Below, piece by piece: positions 1-8,696 of a stretch of DNA of 64,000 nt. The notes beneath the pieces were generated by a model. That model worked only from the letters and a program-made list of their open reading frames with translations, did no database searches and was not told where the DNA came from. Made by a program: the position numbers and the translations under genes. Each line of letters starts with the position of its first letter. The stretch's first letter is position 1. The stretch comes from Beijerinckiaceae bacterium. GTDB taxonomy: Bacteria > Pseudomonadota > Alphaproteobacteria > Rhizobiales > Beijerinckiaceae. The stretch covers positions 1 to 64,000 of the forward strand of contig CANJVX010000011.1 in the NCBI GenBank assembly GCA_947478405.1, written 5' to 3'.

Positions 1-518
1 AGACGCCCACGGACAAAATAATCCAGCGCAATTTCGGCGATATAGACGAGCATGAGGCTCGTCAGAATCTCAGATGCACCAAGCTTAACACGCAGAAATG
101 CGGGAACCAGAGCATAGAGCATGCCAGCAAGCGCGCCAGACACCAGCATGGCTGGAAGAATCCAATAACCGCCGACCGCATGCTCAGCGCCATGTGTCAC
201 AACAGCAATCGCACCACCGATCAGGCCACCAACAACCAATTGTCCCTCGGCACCAATGTTCCAAAGATTTGCACGGTAACAAAAAGACAGACCGGATGCG
301 ATGAGGATGAGCGGTGCTGCTTTCACAGCCAGTTCCTGCAATGACCATGCATCTGCGATGGGTTCGACAAAATAGACAAAAAATGCCTGTATCGGAGACT
401 TGCCAATCACCGACAGCAAAAGCCCGCCAATCATCACAGCCAAAACAAGCGCCAGCAGGGGCGAGAGAAACTCCATAAGGGGTGAGGGTTCCAAACGCCG
501 TTCCAGCTCAATGCGCAT
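1..518 (-). CDS. ABC transporter permease, BMP/nucleoside-type (truncated by window edge)
   Basis: Reverse complement reads MRIELERRLEPSPLMEFLSPLLALVLAVMIGGLLLSVIGKSPIQAFFVYFVEP...ASGLSFCYRANLWNIGAEGQLVVGG, a typical sugar/nucleoside permease; ATG overlaps the stop of the upstream ATPase gene. Confidence 0.85.
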   Translation of the reverse strand, partial: MRIELERRLEPSPLMEFLSPLLALVLAVMIGGLLLSVIGKSPIQAFFVYFVEPIADAWSLQELAVKAAPLILIASGLSFCYRANLWNIGAEGQLVVGGLIGGAIAVVTHGAEHAVGGYWILPAMLVSGALAGMLYALVPAFLRVKLGASEILTSLMLVYIAEIALDYFVRGR

Positions 519-2073
519 GGACAAATCCCTCATCCGCACGCGCCCGCGCTCCACCCATTAGAAGACCGACATTCTCGCGCGTCACATCGCGCGTATTGCC
601 GAGCATAGTTACCTCGCCCTGATGAATGATTGCAATGCGATCTGCGATTTCAAACAATTCATCCAGATCCTGAGAAATGACAAGAACCGCAGATCCCAGC
701 CGCGCCAAATCAATCAGACGCCGCCGGATATCGGCGGCAGCGGACGCGTCAACTCCCCACGTGGGTTGATTCAGCACCAATACGCAAGGTGTCCGCGACA
801 CTTCACGCCCCACCAAAAACTTTTGCAAATTACCGCCCGATAACGTACGCGCCGACGGATCGTGACCCGACATACGCACGCCAAAAACAGTGATTATTTG
901 GCGGGCTAGCTCTTTTGCTGCGGGTAAATCAATTGACAGGCCCCGCATGACCTCACCCGTCGCATGACGTGACAAAATGACATTCTCGGACAGGGTAAAA
1001 TCGAGCGCCGCCGCATGACCATTACGCTCTTCGGGCACAAAGGCCGCGCCATATTGGCGGCGCAGATTGATGCCCTCACGTCCCACGGAAATGCCATCGA
1101 TATGAAGAACGCCGGCACGCCGCGCCAGACGCTCGCCTGACAATGCGGCAAAGAGTTCATCCTGGCCATTTCCGGCAATGCCCGCGATTCCGAAAACCTC
1201 GCCGCCGCGCACTGCAAACGAGATTGCTTTCAGCGAGACGGCATGCAGATCCTCCGCCTCTAGCGACAAAGCATCAACGGCCAGTCGAACGGGGCCTAGA
1301 ATGTCATGCGGCTTGGATCGAACATCCACCAGATGCGTGCCCACCATCATCACCGCTAGAGACCGCACGCTTTCCGCGCGCGGATCACAGGTTGCAACAA
1401 CCTTTCCGGCTCGCAAGATGGTGGCTCGTTCGCATAGACGACGCACCTCTTCGAGCTTATGGGAAATATAGACAACAGCGCGCCCTTCCGCTCGCAATAT
1501 CTCTAGGGTCTTGAACAGGCTCTCAGCTTCCTGCGGCGTCAGAACAGACGTTGGCTCATCGAGAATGATGAGTTTGGGCTCCTGCAAAAGACAACGTGCT
1601 ATTTCGATGCGTTGACGCTCGCCCGCGGACAAGCTCCAGACAGGACGATCTGGTTCAAGCTTCAGCCCGTAACGCGCGGTGAGATCGGCCATGCGCGTGG
1701 CGACAACCTCTATTTTCTCAGAGGGCGGGAGGACCAGCGCAATATTTTCAGCGACCGTCAGATTGTCGAACAGAGAAAAATGCTGAAACACCATGCCAAT
1801 GCCCAAAGCGCGCGCGGCTTCAGGGCTCGCCAAGCGAATATGTTCGCCCTGAAAAAAAATCTCACCGGCGCCGGGCTCCAGGAGGCCGTAGAGAATTTTC
1901 ATGAGTGTCGATTTACCCGCACCATTTTCACCCAAAAGCGCATGGATTTCTCCGGCCCGAATATCGAGATCAATATGGTCATTAGCTAAGTAGGCACCAA
2001 ACCGCTTCACGATACCGCGTATCGAGAAGAGCGGTGCATCGGATTTTAGTAAAGACATTCCCGAAAGGCTCAA
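508..2073 (-). CDS. ABC transporter ATP-binding protein with two ABC domains (nucleoside/simple sugar type)
   Basis: 521 aa; Walker A GENGAGKST, signature LSAGERQRIEIARCL, second domain with LSGGNLQKFLVGREV. Confidence 0.92.
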   Translation of the reverse strand: MSLSGMSLLKSDAPLFSIRGIVKRFGAYLANDHIDLDIRAGEIHALLGENGAGKSTLMKILYGLLEPGAGEIFFQGEHIRLASPEAARALGIGMVFQHFSLFDNLTVAENIALVLPPSEKIEVVATRMADLTARYGLKLEPDRPVWSLSAGERQRIEIARCLLQEPKLIILDEPTSVLTPQEAESLFKTLEILRAEGRAVVYISHKLEEVRRLCERATILRAGKVVATCDPRAESVRSLAVMMVGTHLVDVRSKPHDILGPVRLAVDALSLEAEDLHAVSLKAISFAVRGGEVFGIAGIAGNGQDELFAALSGERLARRAGVLHIDGISVGREGINLRRQYGAAFVPEERNGHAAALDFTLSENVILSRHATGEVMRGLSIDLPAAKELARQIITVFGVRMSGHDPSARTLSGGNLQKFLVGREVSRTPCVLVLNQPTWGVDASAAADIRRRLIDLARLGSAVLVISQDLDELFEIADRIAIIHQGEVTMLGNTRDVTRENVGLLMGGARARADEGFVHAH

Positions 2074-3041
2074 GGCAGTAGCACGGACGCGCCCGTGGTG
2101 TTGCGACCACCTAAATCTTCATGCGCCTTGGCCGCATCCGCGAGCTGATAGCGCGCGTGAATAGGAATGGTCACATCACCACGCGAAATCGCGCGCATAA
2201 GATCCTTAGCCATAGCTACATAATCTTCGCGCTTTGCAATGTATGAAAACAGCGTCGGACGTGTGGCAAAAAGCGAGCCCTTTTGCGCCAAAACGCCAAT
2301 GTTAAATGCATCCAATTGCCCGGAGGCCGATCCATAGGACACAAACATGCCGAGCGGGCGCAGACAATCAAGCGAGCCCGGAAACGTGGCTTTGCCCACG
2401 CCATCATAAACAACGTCGCAGAGCTTGCCCTTGGTGATCTCTTTCACACGCGCGACGAAATCTTCGTCATTGTAGAGGATCACATGTTTCGCACCGGCTT
2501 TTTTGGCGAGCTTTGCCTTTTCAGCCGAACCAACCGTACCAATCACGGTTGCCCCCAGCGCCTTGCCCCATTGGCACAGGATAAGCCCAACACCGCCCGC
2601 CGCCGCGTGCACCAGAATAGTGTCGCCTAGCTTCACCTTAAACGTCCGGCGAAGCAAATATTGCGCGGTGAGACCCTTCAGCATCATCGCCGCGCCCATT
2701 TCGTAGGAAATACTCTTGGGCAATTTGATCAGAGATTTAGCTGGCACAATGCGCGCTTCGGCATAAGACCCCAGCGTCGAAACATAAGCGACGCGATCAC
2801 CTGGCTTGAAGTCTGGGACCCCACGTCCAATTGCCACAACTTCGCCCGCACCTTCATTGCCAGGCGTGAATGGCAGCGGCGCTGGATAGGCGCCTTGGCG
2901 GAAATAAATGTCGATGAAATTAAGCCCGATGGCATGATTGCGCACCAGCACCTCACCTTTGGCGGGTTTGGGCAGATCAATATCTTCCAGAACCATGACC
3001 TCAGGTCCGCCGGTCTGATGAATCCGAATGGCCTTGGTCAT
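2070..3041 (-). CDS. Quinone oxidoreductase / zinc-type alcohol dehydrogenase family
   Basis: MTKAIRIHQTGGPEVMVLEDIDLPKPAKGEVLVRN...HAAAGGVGLILCQWGKALGA; start chosen at the internal ATG matching the family N-terminus. Confidence 0.9.
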   Translation of the reverse strand: MTKAIRIHQTGGPEVMVLEDIDLPKPAKGEVLVRNHAIGLNFIDIYFRQGAYPAPLPFTPGNEGAGEVVAIGRGVPDFKPGDRVAYVSTLGSYAEARIVPAKSLIKLPKSISYEMGAAMMLKGLTAQYLLRRTFKVKLGDTILVHAAAGGVGLILCQWGKALGATVIGTVGSAEKAKLAKKAGAKHVILYNDEDFVARVKEITKGKLCDVVYDGVGKATFPGSLDCLRPLGMFVSYGSASGQLDAFNIGVLAQKGSLFATRPTLFSYIAKREDYVAMAKDLMRAISRGDVTIPIHARYQLADAAKAHEDLGGRNTTGASVLLP

Positions 3042-3177
3042 GAAAAGCTCCTGATTTAGCGCGCGGGGTCGCCCATCATGCGGTCCCGCCCACAATGGCG
3101 CAACAGGTGGTATCATCATGGCTGTGAATGCACTTAGATAGAGCGGTCATGAGTCGTTACCCCGAAAATCAGGCCCG

Positions 3178-4449
3178 ATGAATTCCAGCCCCAGTGTCAC
3201 AGAAGCATATACGCCCAAGCTCGTGTCCATGTTGCGCGAGGGCTATGGCCGAACAGAACTCAGGGCCGATGTTCTGGCCGGTCTGACTGTGGCAATCGTG
3301 GCTTTGCCCCTCTCCATGGCCATCGCCATTGGTTCGGGTGCCAAGCCTGAACATGGTCTTTACTCCGCTGTGGTCGGTGGCTCCGTCATCTCGGCACTAG
3401 GCGGCAGCCGCTTCCAGATTGGCGGCCCGGCAGGAGCCTTCATCGCTTTGGTGGCAGCCACAATCGGGCACTTTGGCTACGACGGCTTCCTGCTGGCGAC
3501 CCTGATGGCAGGCGTCATCATGCTGGTTATTGGATATCTGCGTCTGGGTTCGCTCATACGCCACATTCCCCACCCTGTGCTGACGGGTTTCACAGCCGGA
3601 ATTGCCGTCATCATATTTGCGGGCGAAATCCGGGACCTGTTTGGGCTGACCATCGCCCATGAACCCACGGAGCTGATTGAGCGTATCGGAGCCCTCTGGG
3701 ATGTGCGCATGAGCGCAAATATGACCGCTATCGCCATGTCCGTATTCTGTCTGGCAATCATCGTGGGGCTCCGCCGACTGGCACCACGCTTTCCGGGCCT
3801 GTTGGCCGCTGTTGTGCTGGCAGGCGCTGGTGTCTGGTTCTTTCACCTTCCCCTTGAGACCATCGGCACAAAGTTTGGTGGCATACCCGGCTCCATTCCC
3901 TTTCCGAGCCTTCCCCAAGCCGATCTTGCCCGCATGATCGAAGTTTTGCCCTCCGCCGTTGCCATTGCGCTGCTAGGAGGCATGGAATCTCTTCTCTCCG
4001 CCGTAGTGGCAGATGGCATGTCGGGGCGCCAGCACCGCCCCAATTGCGAACTCGTCGCCCAAGGCTATGCCAATATTGCCTGTGCGTTGTTTGGTGCACT
4101 GTGCGCTACCGGCACGATTGCCCGCACCGCCACCAATATCCGCGCCCATGCCCATGGCCCGATTGCCGGCATACTCCATTCCCTCTTCCTACTGGGCTTC
4201 ATGCTCTTGGCCGCCCCCTTGGCGAGCTATGTCCCATTGGCAGCACTTGCCGCGGTGCTCGGCCTTGTCGCCTGGAACATGATCGAGAAGGAGGCGATTA
4301 CAGCGATCTTCCGGCATGACAAGGCGGCGGCAAGTGTCATCACTCTGACATTCCTCCTGGTTGTTTTCGTCGACCTTATCGTGGGGATAGGTGCGGGTGC
4401 GGTGCTTGGTCTCATCCTGCAAAGAACGGGGCATCTAAAGGCGCATTGA
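3178..4449 (+). CDS. SulP family anion permease without STAS domain
   Basis: 423 aa multi-TM protein, RADVLAGLTVAIVALPLSMAIAIGSG...; ends directly after the last TM helix. Confidence 0.88.
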   Translation: MNSSPSVTEAYTPKLVSMLREGYGRTELRADVLAGLTVAIVALPLSMAIAIGSGAKPEHGLYSAVVGGSVISALGGSRFQIGGPAGAFIALVAATIGHFGYDGFLLATLMAGVIMLVIGYLRLGSLIRHIPHPVLTGFTAGIAVIIFAGEIRDLFGLTIAHEPTELIERIGALWDVRMSANMTAIAMSVFCLAIIVGLRRLAPRFPGLLAAVVLAGAGVWFFHLPLETIGTKFGGIPGSIPFPSLPQADLARMIEVLPSAVAIALLGGMESLLSAVVADGMSGRQHRPNCELVAQGYANIACALFGALCATGTIARTATNIRAHAHGPIAGILHSLFLLGFMLLAAPLASYVPLAALAAVLGLVAWNMIEKEAITAIFRHDKAAASVITLTFLLVVFVDLIVGIGAGAVLGLILQRTGHLKAH

Positions 4450-4486
4450 TCTCGCCAAAGGCGCGCCGGAGCCCTAAATAGCCAGC

Positions 4487-5701
4487 ATGAGCGAAACAGC
4501 ACATAGCGACATCATCATCGTGGGCGCGGGCGCAGCAGGTCTTACAGCGGCCCTCGGGCTGGCGCAGGCGGGCTGGCCCGTCATATTGATCGGCCATGCC
4601 GACACGCGTGCCACAGCACGCACTGTTGCCTTGTTCGATGGCTCGCTAAAGCTGCTGCAAAACCTGGGCGTCTTGGATCGCCTGCGCACGGATTTCGCAG
4701 CACTGGAAACCATGCGGATTGTCGATGATACGGGTTCGCTGTTTCGTACACCGCCCGTTGATTTTCGCGCGTCTGAAATTGCCCTCGATGTTTTTGGTGA
4801 AAATATCGAGAACCGCAATCTTGTTGCCCATCTAAGCGAGGGCGTGCGCGCACAATCGCACATCCAATGGATCGAAGCCAAAGTTGTGGACGCACAAGCC
4901 AATGAGACAATCGCCCAAGTAACGCTCGAGGATGGCCGCATCCTGCGCGCAAAACTCCTCGTCTCGGCTGAAGGTCGCAGCTCGCTGCTGCGCAAGATCG
5001 CGGGCATTGCCACGCGCAACTGGGCCTATCCGCAAGTGGCGCTGACAGCGCTTCTACTGCACGACCGGCCGCATCGCGAAATCTCCACCGAATTCCACAC
5101 GCGCCAAGGCCCGTTCACTCTGGTACCTCTCCCCGGCAATGCCGCGGGCCCCCACCGTTCCAGTCTTGTGTGGATGATGGACCCCGCAGAAGCGCGCCGA
5201 CGTGAACGTCTCGATAATGATAAACTCGCGCTAGAGATGACACACCAGAGCCATCACATGCTCGGCAAATTGCGCCTCGAAGGCCCGCGCGGATCTTTTG
5301 CAATGAGCGGCTTGATTGCGCAAACATTCGGACAAAACCGTATCGCACTCGTGGGCGATGCCGCCCATGGCTTCCCGCCAATTGGCGCACAAGGTCTGAA
5401 TCTGGGCATGCGCGACATTGCGCATCTGGTTGATGCACTAACGCTGGGCGAGGATCCAGGCAGCAGCATGACACTTGCGCGCTACGACAATGCGCGGCGC
5501 ACAGATGTGCACTCGCGCGTGGCGGGCGTTGACATGCTGAACCGCTCGCTTCTGTCTGGCCTTCTGCCAGTTGATTTTATGCGCGGTGTAGGCCTGCTTG
5601 CACTCTCCAGCATCCGGCCCCTGAAACGCCTGGTGATGCGCGAAGGTGTGATGCCCCGAGGGCCTGTGCCACGCCTTATGCAGGCTCAGAATAATTTGTA
5701 A
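4487..5701 (+). CDS. UbiH/UbiF/Coq6 family FAD-dependent hydroxylase
   Basis: N-terminal GAGAAGLTAALGLAQAG, ALVGDAAHGFPPIGAQGLNLGMRD motif. Confidence 0.9.
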   Translation: MSETAHSDIIIVGAGAAGLTAALGLAQAGWPVILIGHADTRATARTVALFDGSLKLLQNLGVLDRLRTDFAALETMRIVDDTGSLFRTPPVDFRASEIALDVFGENIENRNLVAHLSEGVRAQSHIQWIEAKVVDAQANETIAQVTLEDGRILRAKLLVSAEGRSSLLRKIAGIATRNWAYPQVALTALLLHDRPHREISTEFHTRQGPFTLVPLPGNAAGPHRSSLVWMMDPAEARRRERLDNDKLALEMTHQSHHMLGKLRLEGPRGSFAMSGLIAQTFGQNRIALVGDAAHGFPPIGAQGLNLGMRDIAHLVDALTLGEDPGSSMTLARYDNARRTDVHSRVAGVDMLNRSLLSGLLPVDFMRGVGLLALSSIRPLKRLVMREGVMPRGPVPRLMQAQNNL

Positions 5702-5820
5702 GGCGCACCACCGACGGCGATCAGATAGAGCAATCCCGTCACGCTCTCGAAGCACGCTATCGTTCCAATCAAGATACTGGCCGACGCGCGCTCGACATAG
5801 ACCTTGTATTGGCTCGCCAT
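5686..5820 (-). CDS. Hypothetical micro-protein, one predicted TM segment (44 aa)
   Basis: MASQYKVYVERASASILIGTIACFESVTGLLYLIAVGGAPYKLF; ATG overlaps the stop of the upstream mini-ORF (TGATG). Confidence 0.5.
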   Translation of the reverse strand: MASQYKVYVERASASILIGTIACFESVTGLLYLIAVGGAPYKLF

Positions 5821-5951
5821 CACGCGAGGCTCGGGATGACAATCCCAAGCCCGATCAAGCCCAAAAGGGCCGCCAAAGGGGCCACCAGAGGCGCCAGCGC
5901 GCGCATTTCCTGAAACACTCCCGTGAGAGAGCCGGAATTAGGTGGGGTCAT
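5820..5951 (-). CDS. Hypothetical micro-protein, one predicted TM segment (43 aa from ATG)
   Basis: MTPPNSGSLTGVFQEMRALAPLVAPLAALLGLIGLGIVIPSLA; an AGGGG motif upstream fits an alternative TTG start slightly 5'. Confidence 0.5.
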   Translation of the reverse strand: MTPPNSGSLTGVFQEMRALAPLVAPLAALLGLIGLGIVIPSLA

Positions 5952-6033
5952 TGTGGGTGTCAATGCGTTTCCCCTGTGCATAGACATTCCCCAAGCCTGA
6001 ATGGACTGCCCGCCCGTGCTAAGCCCGTGAACC

Positions 6034-7536
6034 ATGAAAACGCATATCGACGTCGGCCAGACCGGCGCGCAAAGCCCGGCGCTGATCGATCTGGAAGAAC
6101 TTTTGGCAACCCGCCTGCTGGTGCAGGGCAATTCCGGGTCCGGAAAGTCACATCTGCTACGCCGCCTCCTCGAACAGAGTGCCGGCCTCGTCCAGCAGGT
6201 TGTTATCGACCCTGAAGGTGATTTCATAACGCTGGCTGAGCGCTTCGACCACGTGGTCGTCGATGCCGCGCAATCCAATGATGCCGAGCTCACTGCCATT
6301 GCGACTCGTGTTCGCCAGCATCGTGTCTCTGTCGTCCTCAATCTGGAAGGCGTCGAGGTCGATGCGCAATTGAAATGTGCCGCACTTTTCTTGAACGGCT
6401 TGTTCGATGTTGACCGCGATTATTGGTATCCGATGCTGGTGGTGGTGGACGAAGCGCAGCTTTTTGCCCCCGCAACCTCTGCCGATGCATCAGATGAAGC
6501 GCGTCGCTTGTCGCTTGCCGCCATGACCAATCTTATGTGCCGCGGTCGCAAGCGCGGGCTGGCCGGTGTGATCGCAACTCAGCGCCTCGCCAAGCTTGCG
6601 AAAAATGTCGCCGCCGAAGCCTCCAATTTTCTCATGGGCCGCACATTTCTTGATATCGACATGGCACGTGCCGCCGATTTGCTAGGCATGGAAAAGCGTC
6701 AAGCTGAAATATTCCGCGATTTACAGCGCGGATCCTTTGTCGGACTTGGCCCTGCCATTGCGCGCCGCCCGTTGACCATTCAGGTAGGTGATGTGCAAAC
6801 CGCTGATCGTGGCAGCGCGCCCAAACTTCTCCCTCTGCCCGGTGCGGCAACAGATGCTCCCGCCCACGATCTGATTTTTTCCGCTGATACGCCCGCGCCC
6901 AAACCCACTCGCAAGCGGAAGGCCGAAGCAGGCGCCAATGAAACAGCCCGCGTGATGGCGCGGATTGAAACCGCACCCAGACCCGCCTTTGTCGCAGCCC
7001 CCGCGCCCGATCTAACTGACAGCCAGCGCCAACAAGCGATGGACGAGATCATTCTGGCAATGGCTCAGGATGAGCAAAGCGCTTTCCGTCCGGCAGGCGA
7101 TCTACATCGTGACTTTCTGACGCGCTGTCGCATCAAACGCCTGGGCAATAACGTCCCCGATCAGCGCAGCTTTCAAAAGCGACTGCATGTAACGCGCGCG
7201 CAAATGAGCGCCCCCGAAAAAGTCGATCCCAAACTCTGGACCAAGGCCATCAATCTATCAGACAGACTTCCGGACGATATGCGCGCGCCCTTCCTGCTCA
7301 TTGCCCGCGCAGCTGTGGCTGAGCGTCCCGCGCCCGAAGATGCCGAAATCGCGCAGTTTTTCGGGAGCCACTCGCCGAGTCGCGCGCGGCGTCTGCTTTC
7401 CAATATGGAAGAGATTGGATTGATCGTTCTGCGCACCGATTTTCAGGGCGCGCGCATCATCGCTTTGCCTGAGCTTGATATCGAGACACGCGCCGTGCAT
7501 CCGAAATTGCGCAAGAATAAAAATGGTGCCGTCTGA
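6034..7536 (+). CDS. HerA/DUF87-like ATP-binding protein
   Basis: Walker A VQGNSGSGKSHLLRRLL, Walker B MLVVVDEAQLF, GVIATQRLAKLAKNV; C-terminal winged-helix-like segment. Confidence 0.82.
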   Translation: MKTHIDVGQTGAQSPALIDLEELLATRLLVQGNSGSGKSHLLRRLLEQSAGLVQQVVIDPEGDFITLAERFDHVVVDAAQSNDAELTAIATRVRQHRVSVVLNLEGVEVDAQLKCAALFLNGLFDVDRDYWYPMLVVVDEAQLFAPATSADASDEARRLSLAAMTNLMCRGRKRGLAGVIATQRLAKLAKNVAAEASNFLMGRTFLDIDMARAADLLGMEKRQAEIFRDLQRGSFVGLGPAIARRPLTIQVGDVQTADRGSAPKLLPLPGAATDAPAHDLIFSADTPAPKPTRKRKAEAGANETARVMARIETAPRPAFVAAPAPDLTDSQRQQAMDEIILAMAQDEQSAFRPAGDLHRDFLTRCRIKRLGNNVPDQRSFQKRLHVTRAQMSAPEKVDPKLWTKAINLSDRLPDDMRAPFLLIARAAVAERPAPEDAEIAQFFGSHSPSRARRLLSNMEEIGLIVLRTDFQGARIIALPELDIETRAVHPKLRKNKNGAV

Positions 7537-7537
7537 T

Positions 7538-8353
7538 TTAGCGACGCGTCACATAATCAGTGAGCATATTGGCCGCTGACTGGCGCTCGGAATCACTCGC
7601 CACTTTCAAAGCCTTGTCATGCAGCTCGGCAACCCATGCATTTTTGGGATCATCGCCCGCATTTTCGATCGCCAATGTCAAAAACATGAGCCCCTTGGCG
7701 CGCTGCCGCTGCACACCTTGTCCGGTGAACAAAAGATTGCCAAGCAAGGCCTGACTTTCCAAATGGTTTTTGTCGGCTGCCAGTACGAGCCAGCCAGCGG
7801 CCTGACGCGGGTCTTTCTTGATGCCCACGCCATCAAGATAGATGCGCGCCAGATTATATTGCGCATTCGGGTCACCAAAAGTGGACGCTGCGAATTGGAA
7901 CAATTCATGCGCGCGGAATACATCCGGCTTCATCTTGATCTGCGGCAAACCATTCAGCGCATAAATACCGACCGCAACATAGGCGCTTGCGACAATACCC
8001 ATCTCGCGGCGAGAAAGTGTATCTTCGTCGTAATTGCTGACGATCTGCAGAAAATAATCATAGGCTTTGGCGTCATCATGGGGAACGCCTTCGCCAGAGG
8101 CATACATGCGAGCCAGCTTCCATTGTGCCAAAGACTGGCCACCGGCCGCCGCATATTTCAACGCTTCGATCGAAAAGGCGGAATCGCCTGCCCGCAAACC
8201 AACAATGGCCTCGTTCAACGCATGAAGGGGAGTTTGGAAGAGCGGCATCGGCGGCTTCACGCCAGCCGGACTCTCTGACCCATCCAGCGCCATGGCCGGA
8301 CTGGCAAGCCCTAAGCAAAGGGCGAAGAGAACAAATTTCTCAAACACGCGCAT
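7538..8353 (-). CDS. exoR: Secreted Sel1-repeat protein, ExoR-like
   Basis: Signal peptide plus Sel1 repeats (AQWKLARMYASGEGVPHDDAKAYDYF, AQYNLARIYLDGVGIKKDPRQAAGWL); overall layout of rhizobial ExoR. Confidence 0.7.
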   Translation of the reverse strand: MRVFEKFVLFALCLGLASPAMALDGSESPAGVKPPMPLFQTPLHALNEAIVGLRAGDSAFSIEALKYAAAGGQSLAQWKLARMYASGEGVPHDDAKAYDYFLQIVSNYDEDTLSRREMGIVASAYVAVGIYALNGLPQIKMKPDVFRAHELFQFAASTFGDPNAQYNLARIYLDGVGIKKDPRQAAGWLVLAADKNHLESQALLGNLLFTGQGVQRQRAKGLMFLTLAIENAGDDPKNAWVAELHDKALKVASDSERQSAANMLTDYVTRR

Positions 8354-8696
8354 GGACCGCAATCTCGTTCGCTTCACACAAGGTCAGCGGGCCATAGTCT
8401 TGACAGCTTGTGCACAACCTTGGAAGGGGCGACGCCGCGCAAAAGCTCAAGCCAAAGCACTGCAATGAAAAGAGAGTTAACGGGTTAACAGGGCAAATAG
8501 GCCGGCCAGCCAGGCAATTCTTCACTGTCGATCGACGTCCCACGTCCCGCCCCCGCCCGCGCCCCCGGCCACATCAGTGCGACCGTTCACAGCCGAGATA
8601 GCGCGGGGTTTATGGCTGAATCGCGGCACAGAACCCAGACCGGAGAACCCGCGAAACGATCCCTGGAAACTGTTGCCCAACTGCAACGCTTGGGCA

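Noticed and set aside
8530-8580. CCCGCCCCCGCCCGCGCCCCC run as a possible structured RNA or repeat
   Set aside because: Only a short C-rich stretch with no convincing periodicity or stem.
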